DNA of 64,000 nt from positions 26,765-90,764 of the forward strand of contig JAEXNA010000027.1 of the NCBI GenBank assembly GCA_023447635.1, given 5' to 3'. Made by a program: the position numbers and the translations under genes. The notes beneath the pieces are model-generated. The model saw only the letters and a program-made list of their open reading frames with translations, had not been told where the DNA came from and ran no database searches. Shown here in pieces: positions 25,698 to 34,039 of the stretch; position 1 is the first letter of the stretch, and every line of letters begins with the position of its first letter. This DNA is from Vulcanimicrobiota bacterium. GTDB lineage: Bacteria; Vulcanimicrobiota; Xenobia; Xenobiales; JADMJV01.

Positions 25698-26723
25698 ATG
25701 CAGGCAGAACCGGGGTCGATTCTCGTTGTCGACGACCATGGAATGAGCCGTCAGGTGCTTACCTCTATCCTACAGGCCGGGGGCCATCGAGTGCTCTCGG
25801 CCGAGGACGGACAGCGCGCCTGGGACCTGATGAGTGAGAAGGCGGTCGACCTGCTGGTGGCCGACCTGCGCATGCCCGGGCTGGACGGCTTCGAACTCTG
25901 CCGCAAGGTCAAAGAGGATCCCGACACGCGCCTGACCCCGGTGATCATCGTGACCGCTGCCGACGACATCGCCTCGCGCATCGCGGCGTTCGAGCACGGT
26001 GCCGACGACATTCTGCCCAAGCCGGTGATCAACGAAGAGCTGATCGCGCGGGTGGGGAATCTCCTTCGTTTTTCCCGCTTGGTCCGCAGCCAGCTCGAAC
26101 TCGAGCGGGCTCAGGCCGGCCTGGAAAAGGAGCTAGCTCTAGCGCAGCTGCGCCGCGAGCAAGAGGCGTCCCGAAACCGCCTCTACCACGATGTGCTGTT
26201 TGCTGCCACGGGAGGCCGACTGCAGCTGTTGGAGGAGCCGGCCATGTCCGACCTGCTGCAGGGGTGGAGCGACGTGCTCGAACTCGAGGTAGGCGATGCA
26301 GCGCAACTGTCCGAGGCCCGCAGCCTGGCGGAAAAGGCGGCCGAGGCCGCCGGCCTCGACGAAGAGGGGCAGCGCGATGCCGCGCTGTGCGTCTCCGAAG
26401 CCGTCACCAACGGCTTGAAGTTCGGGACCAGAGTCCTTCTGCGCGGCGGCGGTTTCGAAGATCAGCTGCGCTTGCTGATAGAAGATGACGGCCCGGGCCT
26501 GGAGCGGGCGTTGCTACCCCAGGTGACGCTGCAGAAGGGGTTCTCGACCGGCGCCTCCATGGGCATGGGGTTTTCCCTGATGCTAGAGATGATGGACCAG
26601 GTGGCCCTTTGCACCGGACCCGGCGGGACCACCGTCCTGCTGGGCAAAACGGTGGTCCGAGAAGCCGACCTGGATCTGGACCTGGACAGCTTTTTAGAGC
26701 GCTTCCAGGTCAGCCTGGACTGA
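25698..26723 (+). CDS. Response regulator fused to an RsbW/SpoIIAB-like anti-sigma kinase domain
   Basis: 341 residues from the ATG at 25698 (GAGGTG 7 bases upstream). A receiver domain (1-125: LVVDDHG, DLLVADLRMPGLDG with the phosphoacceptor Asp, and Lys in ILPKPV) is followed by a helical linker. A GHKL ATPase domain (about 195-330) carries the N-box CVSEAVTNGLKFG and the G1/G2 boxes IEDDGPGL and MGMGFSLML. There is no PP2C domain. The layout suggests a phosphorylation-controlled switch on a sigma factor or anti-anti-sigma protein (partner-switching). No partner gene is adjacent. Confidence 0.88.
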   Translation: MQAEPGSILVVDDHGMSRQVLTSILQAGGHRVLSAEDGQRAWDLMSEKAVDLLVADLRMPGLDGFELCRKVKEDPDTRLTPVIIVTAADDIASRIAAFEHGADDILPKPVINEELIARVGNLLRFSRLVRSQLELERAQAGLEKELALAQLRREQEASRNRLYHDVLFAATGGRLQLLEEPAMSDLLQGWSDVLELEVGDAAQLSEARSLAEKAAEAAGLDEEGQRDAALCVSEAVTNGLKFGTRVLLRGGGFEDQLRLLIEDDGPGLERALLPQVTLQKGFSTGASMGMGFSLMLEMMDQVALCTGPGGTTVLLGKTVVREADLDLDLDSFLERFQVSLD

Positions 26724-26728
26724 GCTTC

Positions 26729-27856
26729 CTAGCCGTTCAGCGCTCTCTCCAGCAGGTAGCGATGAGCCTCGTCGTCGAGCGGACGCGGGTTGGTCGCACC
26801 GCTGGGATCGGCCGTAGCAGCCGAGGCCAGGTCCAAGACCCCGTCATCGATATCGAGTTCTCGCAACGTGTTGGGGATGCCTAGCTCCGAGCGCAGCGTG
26901 GTCACCCAGCGCAGCGGGTCCTCGCCCAGCACCCCTTCCAGCCGCTGCCACTTGCCGTCCAGCGCCTCGCGGTTGAACTCGAGCACGTACGGCATGAAGA
27001 CGGCGTTGAGCAGGCCGTGGTGGGTATCGTAGTAGCCGCCAACCGGATGGCTCAGCGAGTGGATGGCGCCCAACCCCTTCTGGAACGCCACCGCTCCCAT
27101 GATCGAGGCGGTCAGCATGGCGCCGCGGGCAAGCAGGTCGCCCGGTTCGGCCACTACGCGACGCAGGTTGTCGCGAATCAGCGCCAGCCCCTCTAGCGCC
27201 ACGCCGTCAGCCATGGGGTGGAATCCCGGCGCACAGAACGCCTCGAGGCAATGGGCCAGGGCGTCGAAGCCGGTGAAGACGGTGAGCTTCTGCGGCATCC
27301 CCGCCGTCAACTCGGGGTCGGCGACCACCTTGCCCGGCATCATCTTGGGATGGAAAATCAGCCGCTTGGACTTCTTCTCGCTATCCGTGATGACAGCGGC
27401 GCGGCCGACCTCAGCGCCAGTCCCAGCCGTGGTGGGAACAGCCACCACAGGCGCCATCCCCAGTTCGTGGATGCGGGTCCAGTTATCGCCGACGTCCTCG
27501 AAGTCCCACAGGGGACGTTCCTGGCCGGCCATCAGGGCGATCGTTTTCCCGCAGTCCAGCGGCGAACCGCCGCCCAGGGCGATCACCCCGTCGCAGTCCT
27601 CGGCGCGGAAGGTCATCAGACCCTCGGTCACATTGAGGTCGGTGGGGTTAGCTTTTACGCCGGTAAACAGCTTGACGGGAATCCCGGCCTGCTCTAGCGC
27701 CTTCAGGACGGCAGCGGTGGGAGGCAGAGCCGCCAGGTCCGGGTCGGTTACCAGCAGAGGGCGCTGGATGCCCAACTCCTGGCAGGCGGCTCCGACTTCG
27801 CTGACGCGGCCGGGGCCAAAACGGATCGAGGTGGGGTAGTTCCAGTTGGATTTCAT
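26729..27856 (-). CDS. Iron-containing alcohol dehydrogenase
   Basis: 375 residues, group III metal-dependent alcohol dehydrogenase. Motifs: FGPGRVSEVG near the N-terminus, NAD-binding GGGSPLDCGKTIAL, VPTTAGTGAEVGRAAVI, and the metal-binding DALAHCLEAF, GAIHSLSHPVGGYYDTHHGLLNA segment. It interconverts an aldehyde and an alcohol with NAD(H). Its ATG overlaps the aldehyde dehydrogenase stop by 4 bases, so it is translationally coupled as the third gene of an amine-breakdown-type operon. The substrate is not known from sequence. Confidence 0.93.
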   Translation of the reverse strand: MKSNWNYPTSIRFGPGRVSEVGAACQELGIQRPLLVTDPDLAALPPTAAVLKALEQAGIPVKLFTGVKANPTDLNVTEGLMTFRAEDCDGVIALGGGSPLDCGKTIALMAGQERPLWDFEDVGDNWTRIHELGMAPVVAVPTTAGTGAEVGRAAVITDSEKKSKRLIFHPKMMPGKVVADPELTAGMPQKLTVFTGFDALAHCLEAFCAPGFHPMADGVALEGLALIRDNLRRVVAEPGDLLARGAMLTASIMGAVAFQKGLGAIHSLSHPVGGYYDTHHGLLNAVFMPYVLEFNREALDGKWQRLEGVLGEDPLRWVTTLRSELGIPNTLRELDIDDGVLDLASAATADPSGATNPRPLDDEAHRYLLERALNG

Positions 27857-29211
27857 CGCGGTACGGCCCTCAGGTGGTAAGATTTCGGTCGAGTGAGCGA
27901 TTCGTAGCCCACTCGGGATAGCGTGCAGCCCCGTCCAGAGTTCTTCACTCCGGTCCAGGCCAGCGCGGGGTCCAGGTAGTCGCAGCGGTTAGCGAACACC
28001 GTCCCGGTCTGAAGTTTGCGGCCGATCACCTGCGCTTTATGCAGATTCTCGGTCCAAACGGAGGCGGTCAGACCGTACTGGCTATCGTTCATCAGCAGCA
28101 CGGCTTCCTCGTCGTCAGCTACCGGCATGACCCCGACCACGGGACCAAAGGTCTCCTCGGTCATGACCTCCATACCGTGGTGCACGTCGATCAGAATCTC
28201 GGGCGGCAGATAGCCGCCGCTCCAACCGCCGATGTTGAGCAAACGCTGGGCTCCCGCCACTACCGCGGCCTCGATCTGACGACGAACGGCCTCGGCCGCA
28301 CTGGGTCGCACCATAGGGCCGAGCATGGTGGCCTCCTCGAGAGGGTTGCCGACCTTCCAGGCCATCGCGAGCCGGCAGAGCAGGTCCAGGAAGTCGTCGT
28401 AGCGGGACTGGTGCACGTAAATCCGCTCGATCCCGCAGCAGCTTTGGCCGGAGTTGAAGAAAGCGCCCTCGGCCAGATTTTCCGCAGCGAACTCCAGGTC
28501 GGCATCCTCCCGCACGTAAGCGGGGTCCTTGCCTCCCAACTCAAGCCCCATCGGGTTGAAGGTCCCCGCAGCGGCCTTGTGCAGCGCTCGTCCGCCGCCG
28601 ACGCTGCCGGTGAACAGCACGGTATCCACTTCGCCGCTGGCGACCAGGCGCTCGGTCCCTTCGTGGGTCATATGCAGCACCTGGAAAGCGCCTTCGGGTA
28701 GCCCGGCCGCTTCCAACGCCTGGGCGAACCGCTCGGCGCAGACCATAGTCTGGGTGGAATGCTTCAGGAGGACGGCGTTACCCGCCAGCAGAGCCGGCAC
28801 GACCGAGTTGACCGCGATCAGGTAAGGGTAGTTCCAGGCGGCGACCACCAGCACGACCCCCAGCGGAGCCCGCTCGATGAAGCGCCCCTCCCCTACCTCG
28901 ACCGAGGCCAGCCCCTCGGGGGCCAGTTCGATCATCTTGCGAGCGCGCTCTTCGAACCCGCGCAGTTCCCCCGGAGTGAAGCGTAGGGGGCGGCCCATGA
29001 TGGTGGTCAGTTCGCGAGCGATCTCGTCTGTGCGTTCGACCATGTGGTCGACGAAGCGGGCCAGGATCGCCTGGCGCTCGGCCAGCGGCAGGCCCGACCA
29101 GCGCTGCTGACCGCGTCGCGCCACTTCTAGCGCGGTCGCCACGTGCTCGTCGCTGGCCGGTACGCGTTCTAGCAGCAGGGCGTTGTCGATAGGTGAATAG
29201 ACTTGTAACAT
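27853..29211 (-). CDS. NAD(P)-dependent aldehyde dehydrogenase
   Basis: 452 residues from the ATG at 29211, which overlaps the stop of the glutamine-synthetase-like gene (TGATG). The frame is open further upstream, but that part only shadows the neighbour. The catalytic Cys lies in FFNSGQSCCGIERI, the general-base Glu in LELGGKDPAYV, and the cofactor loop in LFTGSVGGGRAL. It oxidises an aldehyde to an acid, probably one released from an amine first protected by the preceding enzyme. It is the middle gene of a three-gene overlapping operon. Confidence 0.94.
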   Translation of the reverse strand: MLQVYSPIDNALLLERVPASDEHVATALEVARRGQQRWSGLPLAERQAILARFVDHMVERTDEIARELTTIMGRPLRFTPGELRGFEERARKMIELAPEGLASVEVGEGRFIERAPLGVVLVVAAWNYPYLIAVNSVVPALLAGNAVLLKHSTQTMVCAERFAQALEAAGLPEGAFQVLHMTHEGTERLVASGEVDTVLFTGSVGGGRALHKAAAGTFNPMGLELGGKDPAYVREDADLEFAAENLAEGAFFNSGQSCCGIERIYVHQSRYDDFLDLLCRLAMAWKVGNPLEEATMLGPMVRPSAAEAVRRQIEAAVVAGAQRLLNIGGWSGGYLPPEILIDVHHGMEVMTEETFGPVVGVMPVADDEEAVLLMNDSQYGLTASVWTENLHKAQVIGRKLQTGTVFANRCDYLDPALAWTGVKNSGRGCTLSRVGYESLTRPKSYHLRAVPR

Positions 29212-30575
29212 CAGGTAATCTCGAAGTACCGGCGCATCTCCCAGTCGGTGATGTGGCGCCGGAACTCTCTTTCCTCCCATTCTCTGGTGGCGGCGAAATG
29301 GTCGACGAAGGCGTCGCCCAGCATGTCTCTGGCCGGCTGGCACGCCTTCAGCCGCTGAGCCGCTTCCCACAGCGTGGTGGGCAGGGCGGTCTCGGGGTCC
29401 TGCGGCCGATCGTAGGCGTTGCCCACCACCATCTCCGAAGGCTCTAACTCGTTTTCGATCCCATACAGACCCGACATCAGCGACGCCGCCAGCGCCAGGT
29501 ACGGATTAGCGTCGGCCGCCGCGATGCGGTACTCCAACCGCTGGGAACTTGGCGATCCCGGAACCACTCGAAGGGCGCAGGTGCGGTTTTCGACCCCCCA
29601 GGTGGGGTTGGTGGGAGCCCAAAACCCGGGGATAAGGCGGGTGTAAGAGTTCACCGTCGAAGCGACCATCGCCAGCACCCCAGGCATCAACGCCTGGCAG
29701 CCGGCCGTGAAGTGCCGCATGGTTTTGCTCATCCCGTGAGGGCCGTCCGGGTCGTGGAAGACGCTCTTCCCGCTCTTGTCCTGCAGCGAGAGATGGATAT
29801 GACCGCTCTGCCCGGGGTAGTCGGGCGACCATTTGGCCATGAAGGTTGCCATCAGTTCGTGACGCTGGGCCAGCACTTTGCAGAAGGTCTTGAAGAGAGC
29901 GCCTTTGTCGGCCGAAGCCAGCGTACCATCCACCGCGATAGCGGCCTCTAAAACGCCCGGGCCAGTCTCCGTGTGCAGCCCCTCGATCTCGAAGTCCATG
30001 GCCACGGCCAGGCGCAGCAGGTCGTCGTAAAACTCGTGATGGACGGAGTTGCGCAGCACCGAGTAGCCAAAGTTGCCCGGGGTCCAGGGCTTCAGGTCGC
30101 GATAGCCTTTCTCGCGAACCGAATCCGGCGTCTCTTTGAACAAGAAAAACTCGTACTCCAAAGCCGAGAACGGTTCGAACCCCATAGAGCGGGCCTTCTC
30201 GATCACCCGGCGCAGCACGCCTCGGGGGCAGACCTGTTCGGCCTCGCCTACGAATTCGCCCAGAAACAGCACCCCGTCCTCGAGCGGTAAGTGGCGGCCG
30301 GTCTCGGGAAGCAAGCGGACCGAAGCGTCCGGGTAGCCGGTGTGCCACCCGGTCAGCTTGACGTTATCGTAAAGCTGGTCGTTCGAGTCCCAGCCCAGCA
30401 CCACGTCGCAGAAACCGAACCCCTTTTCCAGGATGGAGAGGAACTTCGACTTCGACACGTACTTGCCGCGCAACACGCCGTCGATGTCGAAGACACCGAC
30501 TTTGACCGCCGGCGCCTCGTGCTCTTCGACAAAAGCCCGGGCCTCCTCGGCGGAGGTAAAACAGAGTGGATCCAT
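29211..30575 (-). CDS. Glutamine synthetase-like gamma-glutamyl-amine ligase (GlnA4/PuuA type)
   Basis: 454 residues from the ATG at 30575 (GGAG 8 bases upstream; the frame is open to 30611). The N-terminal beta-Grasp region includes VGVFDIDGVLRGKYVSKSKF, typical of the PuuA/GlnA4 branch rather than true GlnA. The catalytic barrel has EYEFFLF, HTETGPGVLEAAIA, GQSGHIHLSL and the RVVPGSPSSQRLEYR substrate-binding arginines. Relatives ligate glutamate to amines such as putrescine or ethanolamine. The aldehyde dehydrogenase and iron alcohol dehydrogenase downstream resemble the GlnA4 ethanolamine pathway described in Streptomyces. The substrate call is inference. Confidence 0.85.
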   Translation of the reverse strand: MDPLCFTSAEEARAFVEEHEAPAVKVGVFDIDGVLRGKYVSKSKFLSILEKGFGFCDVVLGWDSNDQLYDNVKLTGWHTGYPDASVRLLPETGRHLPLEDGVLFLGEFVGEAEQVCPRGVLRRVIEKARSMGFEPFSALEYEFFLFKETPDSVREKGYRDLKPWTPGNFGYSVLRNSVHHEFYDDLLRLAVAMDFEIEGLHTETGPGVLEAAIAVDGTLASADKGALFKTFCKVLAQRHELMATFMAKWSPDYPGQSGHIHLSLQDKSGKSVFHDPDGPHGMSKTMRHFTAGCQALMPGVLAMVASTVNSYTRLIPGFWAPTNPTWGVENRTCALRVVPGSPSSQRLEYRIAAADANPYLALAASLMSGLYGIENELEPSEMVVGNAYDRPQDPETALPTTLWEAAQRLKACQPARDMLGDAFVDHFAATREWEEREFRRHITDWEMRRYFEIT

Positions 30576-30707
30576 GGTCAGCTCTCCTTCAGCGGTCAAG
30601 TCGACGGCCATTCTTCGTGACCCCCTGGAAGGCCCTTCCCTTCGGGTCGGGTGTCTGGTTCATATCGTGGCAACACTTGTAACAAGACGATTCGCTACCC
30701 TGGTCGT

Positions 30708-31433
30708 ATGATGATGACCAGCCTATCTAGCGACCCGTTCCGTCAGCGTCTCTCCGACCAAGCCCGCAAGCTGCAAAGCTCGGCCGAGCGTTGGAACGAA
30801 TCGCAGTCCAGTCTGATCACGGCCGACCGCTACCTGGACTCGGCCGAACGGCAGTTCCAGCAGGCCTGGCATCCCCAGCGTCAGGCCAGCTTCGACAACG
30901 AACGGACGGACTCGAGCTGGCACGGACGCGACCTGCAGCGGCTGTTCCGCCAGGGCGGTCAGGAGACCGACCGCTCCGAGGCCGAGACCCGCCGCGTGGG
31001 CGGCCAGCTGGGGACCCTGCAGAACGAAGTCGGCCAGTCCGACCGCGAACTCGAGACGCTGATCGCCGACATGCGGGCGGCCAACGACTCGAGAGTTCCT
31101 TTGCTGATGCAGGCCGCCGGCGACGTGGACCGAGCTCAGGAAGGGTTCGGCGGCGCCGGCGCCGGGGTCAACCGCTTCGAGGCCAGCGGCCGCTGGATCG
31201 ACCAGGCCGCCTGGCGAGCCGACTCGCCGATTTACGGCATCATGAGCGACCGCCCCGGCGTCAACGTGAGCCATCACGCTCACCAGGTCGGCAACTCGAT
31301 CCGCGACATCGAGCGCGAGATGCAGAACATGAACTGGGCGCTGATCGACGCCCAGCGCTCGGGCGACCAGGCTGAAAGCCATCTGCGCGGCGCTGCCGAC
31401 AAGCTAAGCCAGGCCGCCGAAGGCCCTCGCTAA
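30708..31433 (+). CDS. Helical protein of unknown function
   Basis: 241 residues from the first of three adjacent ATG codons at 30708. It is rich in Arg, Gln, Asp and Ala, with no signal peptide or membrane segment and long predicted helices (RVGGQLGTLQNEVGQSDREL, SIRDIEREMQNMNWALIDAQ) separated by a Gly/Ala hinge (GFGGAGAGVN). It may be a coiled-coil structural protein. I do not recognise a family. It is transcribed divergently from the amine operon. Confidence 0.65.
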   Translation: MMMTSLSSDPFRQRLSDQARKLQSSAERWNESQSSLITADRYLDSAERQFQQAWHPQRQASFDNERTDSSWHGRDLQRLFRQGGQETDRSEAETRRVGGQLGTLQNEVGQSDRELETLIADMRAANDSRVPLLMQAAGDVDRAQEGFGGAGAGVNRFEASGRWIDQAAWRADSPIYGIMSDRPGVNVSHHAHQVGNSIRDIEREMQNMNWALIDAQRSGDQAESHLRGAADKLSQAAEGPR

Positions 31434-31534
31434 GCCTGGAGGACGCGTAGGAAAGTCTGACCTCTCAAAGGTTTCAGATTGCCCTTTTCCTCTGAAGGCC
31501 CCACCTGTGCCCTCCGTCGAAGGCCCGGTCTACT

Positions 31535-32665
31535 ATGATCCCCCAACGTGTTCCCCACCCTATGGATCGGGTCGAGACCCTCAACCGCGTGGTCAAAGTG
31601 GTCAACTCGGTACGCGACCTGGATTCCGTGCTCGAGATCCTGATGGATCACCTGATCGAGCTGTTCGGGGCCGAACGCGGCTTCATCATGCTCGTCGACA
31701 ACGAGAGCGGCGCGCTGGAATTTCGCACCGCCCGCAACTTTACCCGGCAGGCGCTCTATAACAACGACTTCCAGGTCAGCCGCTCTATCGTCTTCCGCTG
31801 TTTCGGGAGTGGCGAAGCGCTGCTCACTTCGAACGCTCAGGACGACGACCGCTTCGGGGACGCCTTGTCTATCAAGGAGTTTGGGCTGCGCTCGGTGATC
31901 TGCGCCCCCCTGGTCACCGAAGAAGGGCCGATCGGCGTCCTCTACGCGGACAACCGGGCTCGCCTGGGCGCCTTCGAAGACGACGACCTGAGCTTCCTGG
32001 AAAACTTCGCCGGACAGGCTGCAGCCGTGCTCTCCCGGGCTCGCCTGCAAGCCGATCGCGACCGCGTCCGCGACCTCTTCAGTCGCTACGTGGCCGAATC
32101 CGTGGTCGAGCAGATCCTGGCCCGACCTGACGCGGCGCTGGCCGCCAACCGTAAACGAGTGACCGTCATGTTCAGCGATCTGCGCGGCTTCTCTCGCATT
32201 TCCGAACAGGTGCAACCGGCCGAACTTCTGGAGTTCCTGAACGCCCACTTCGAGGCCACCACCGAGATCATCCATCAGCACGGCGGCACCCTGCTGGCGT
32301 TTATGGGCGACGGCCTGCTGGCCGTCTTCGGCGCGCCGCTGGAACTGCCGCAGCAGGAAGCTCGGGCGGTAGCGGCCGCCCGGGAGATGGTCAAAAGCGC
32401 TCTGGAACGCAAGGTCCGCATCGGGGTAGGTCTGGCTACCGGAGATGCGGTTTTGGGCGACCTGGGGACAACCCACCGTCGCGACTATACTGTCATCGGC
32501 GACGTCGTCAACACGGCCGCCCGCCTGGAAAAGCTGACCAAAGAGAAAGGCGAAGCCGTGCTCTGCGACGAGGAGACCTATCGCTGCTCGGGCGCCGACG
32601 GCGAGGAGTTGGGGCACGCCACCCTCGACGGGAAACAGACCCCCGTGCGTATCTTCGCCCCTTAG
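31535..32665 (+). CDS. GAF-domain adenylate/guanylate cyclase (class III)
   Basis: 376 residues (the start may be the ATG at 31562). An N-terminal GAF sensor (about 28-168: LFGAERGFIMLVD, VICAPLVTEEGPIGVLYADN) is joined by a helical linker to a class III nucleotide cyclase domain (about 190-365). The metal-binding aspartates are in FSDLRGFS and GDGLLAVFG, and the transition-state Asn/Arg in VVNTAARLEKL. It is cytosolic and probably makes cAMP in response to a ligand bound by GAF. It leads a long co-directional cluster, and the PilC/GspF gene follows after 6 bases. Confidence 0.93.
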   Translation: MIPQRVPHPMDRVETLNRVVKVVNSVRDLDSVLEILMDHLIELFGAERGFIMLVDNESGALEFRTARNFTRQALYNNDFQVSRSIVFRCFGSGEALLTSNAQDDDRFGDALSIKEFGLRSVICAPLVTEEGPIGVLYADNRARLGAFEDDDLSFLENFAGQAAAVLSRARLQADRDRVRDLFSRYVAESVVEQILARPDAALAANRKRVTVMFSDLRGFSRISEQVQPAELLEFLNAHFEATTEIIHQHGGTLLAFMGDGLLAVFGAPLELPQQEARAVAAAREMVKSALERKVRIGVGLATGDAVLGDLGTTHRRDYTVIGDVVNTAARLEKLTKEKGEAVLCDEETYRCSGADGEELGHATLDGKQTPVRIFAP

Positions 32666-32671
32666 CGCCCC

Positions 32672-33988
32672 ATGCCGCTGTTCGACTACACGGCCAGCGA
32701 CCGTGAGGGAAATCTTAGCCACGGTCAACTGGAAGCCAACGATCGCGCCGCCGCCAGCCGTCAGCTTGCCAAGCAAGGGCTGTTCGTCATGGGCGTGACC
32801 ATCGCCACTAAGCCCGCCCTGCCGAAGCAGGAGCTGCCGGTCGAAGAGAAGATCGCTCCCGAACCCGAGCAGTTGCTCAAAGCCAAGCTCGAAGCGATGG
32901 CGATCGACGGCGACAAAACCGTCTCGGTGGGCAGCTTCCAGTCGCTGCGCCTACCCGAGTTGACCTGGAGCGCCATGGAGCGCGCCCTCTATCTTCGCCA
33001 GCTGCAGGTGATGTTCGACGCCGGCATCCCGCTCTACCGATCCGCTGCGGTGCTGGCCGATAACGCCGACTACCGGCCCAAGGTCACCTTGAAGCTCCAG
33101 GAGATCCCTCGCGACCTGGAGCGGGGGCGCATGCTCAGCAAGGCGCTGGAACGTTCGACCCTGTTTAGCCCGCTGATCATCAGCTCGGTGCGTCTGGGCG
33201 AACAAAGCGGTCGCCTGGACGTGGTGCTGAACTCGCTCTCCAGCACCGAAGAACGAGCCGTGGGCCTGAAAAGAGCCCTGGTCAGCCGCCTTACCTACCC
33301 CGCCGTGGTGCTGGTCGCCATGAGCGTCGGCCTGCTGATCCTGGGCCACGTGATGGGTCGAGTGATGAGCTCTCTGCCCGCTTTTCAAGGCGCGGACGCC
33401 CCCCTGATCGGCGTTCTCAGCCGGCTCTTTCAGCACCCCGCTTTCTTCCCCGGCCTGGCTCTGCTGGTGGCCCTGGCCGTGATGGGCGCCCGCCGAGTCT
33501 GGCGCCGGCACAGCAGTCGGCTACTGATCGAAACCTCCCTGCTCGGAATGCCCGTAGTCGGACCTCTCCTGCGCCGCCTGGAAGCAACGAGCGTTACTAG
33601 CTACCTGGCGCTGCTCATCAAGGCCGGTCTTCCGATCGACCGTGGGCTGGGGCTTTGTGCCGACCTGGTGCGCACCCTGACCTTTCGACGCGCCCTGCTC
33701 GGAGCTCAGCAAGAGGTCCGGGAAGGCGATGAGCTCGCTATCTGCCTCAAACGCCCCGGACTGTTTCCCGAAGACGTGATCGCCCTGGTCCAGGCGGGCG
33801 AAGTCTCTGGATCTTTAGAAGACAGTCTGGACACGGCGTCGCGCTACTGCGCCGACCAGGTCGAGCGAACTCTAGAAGCCGCTATGGCGATCATCGAGCC
33901 GCTCCTGATCGGATTTCTGGGGATCGCCATCGGCACGGTTCTTATCCTGACCTTCGTCCCCGTCTTCAACTCGATCAAAGATCTCTGA
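32672..33988 (+). CDS. Type II secretion / type IV pilus inner-membrane protein (GspF/PilC)
   Basis: 438 residues. The N-terminus MPLFDYTASDREGNLSHGQLEA matches the family start. Two T2SF repeats (about 105-230 and 310-435) each carry the FDAGIPL or IKAGLPI motif and a GEQSGRL or GEVSGSL motif, and each ends in membrane segments. It is the platform protein that links the assembly ATPase to the pseudopilus or pilus. No ATPase, secretin or prepilin peptidase gene is adjacent, so the machine is dispersed. Gene order after the GAF-cyclase suggests shared control. Confidence 0.93.
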   Translation: MPLFDYTASDREGNLSHGQLEANDRAAASRQLAKQGLFVMGVTIATKPALPKQELPVEEKIAPEPEQLLKAKLEAMAIDGDKTVSVGSFQSLRLPELTWSAMERALYLRQLQVMFDAGIPLYRSAAVLADNADYRPKVTLKLQEIPRDLERGRMLSKALERSTLFSPLIISSVRLGEQSGRLDVVLNSLSSTEERAVGLKRALVSRLTYPAVVLVAMSVGLLILGHVMGRVMSSLPAFQGADAPLIGVLSRLFQHPAFFPGLALLVALAVMGARRVWRRHSSRLLIETSLLGMPVVGPLLRRLEATSVTSYLALLIKAGLPIDRGLGLCADLVRTLTFRRALLGAQQEVREGDELAICLKRPGLFPEDVIALVQAGEVSGSLEDSLDTASRYCADQVERTLEAAMAIIEPLLIGFLGIAIGTVLILTFVPVFNSIKDL

Positions 33989-34039
33989 TTCGGAGGCGAG
34001 GGAACTGCTTCGGGGACCGGGAAGCCTCGGGACCAAAGC

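Noticed and set aside
29212..29370. Longer aldehyde dehydrogenase start at 29370
   Set aside because: The extra residues are an antisense-like shadow of the ligase gene; the ATG at 29211 overlaps its stop and matches the family start.
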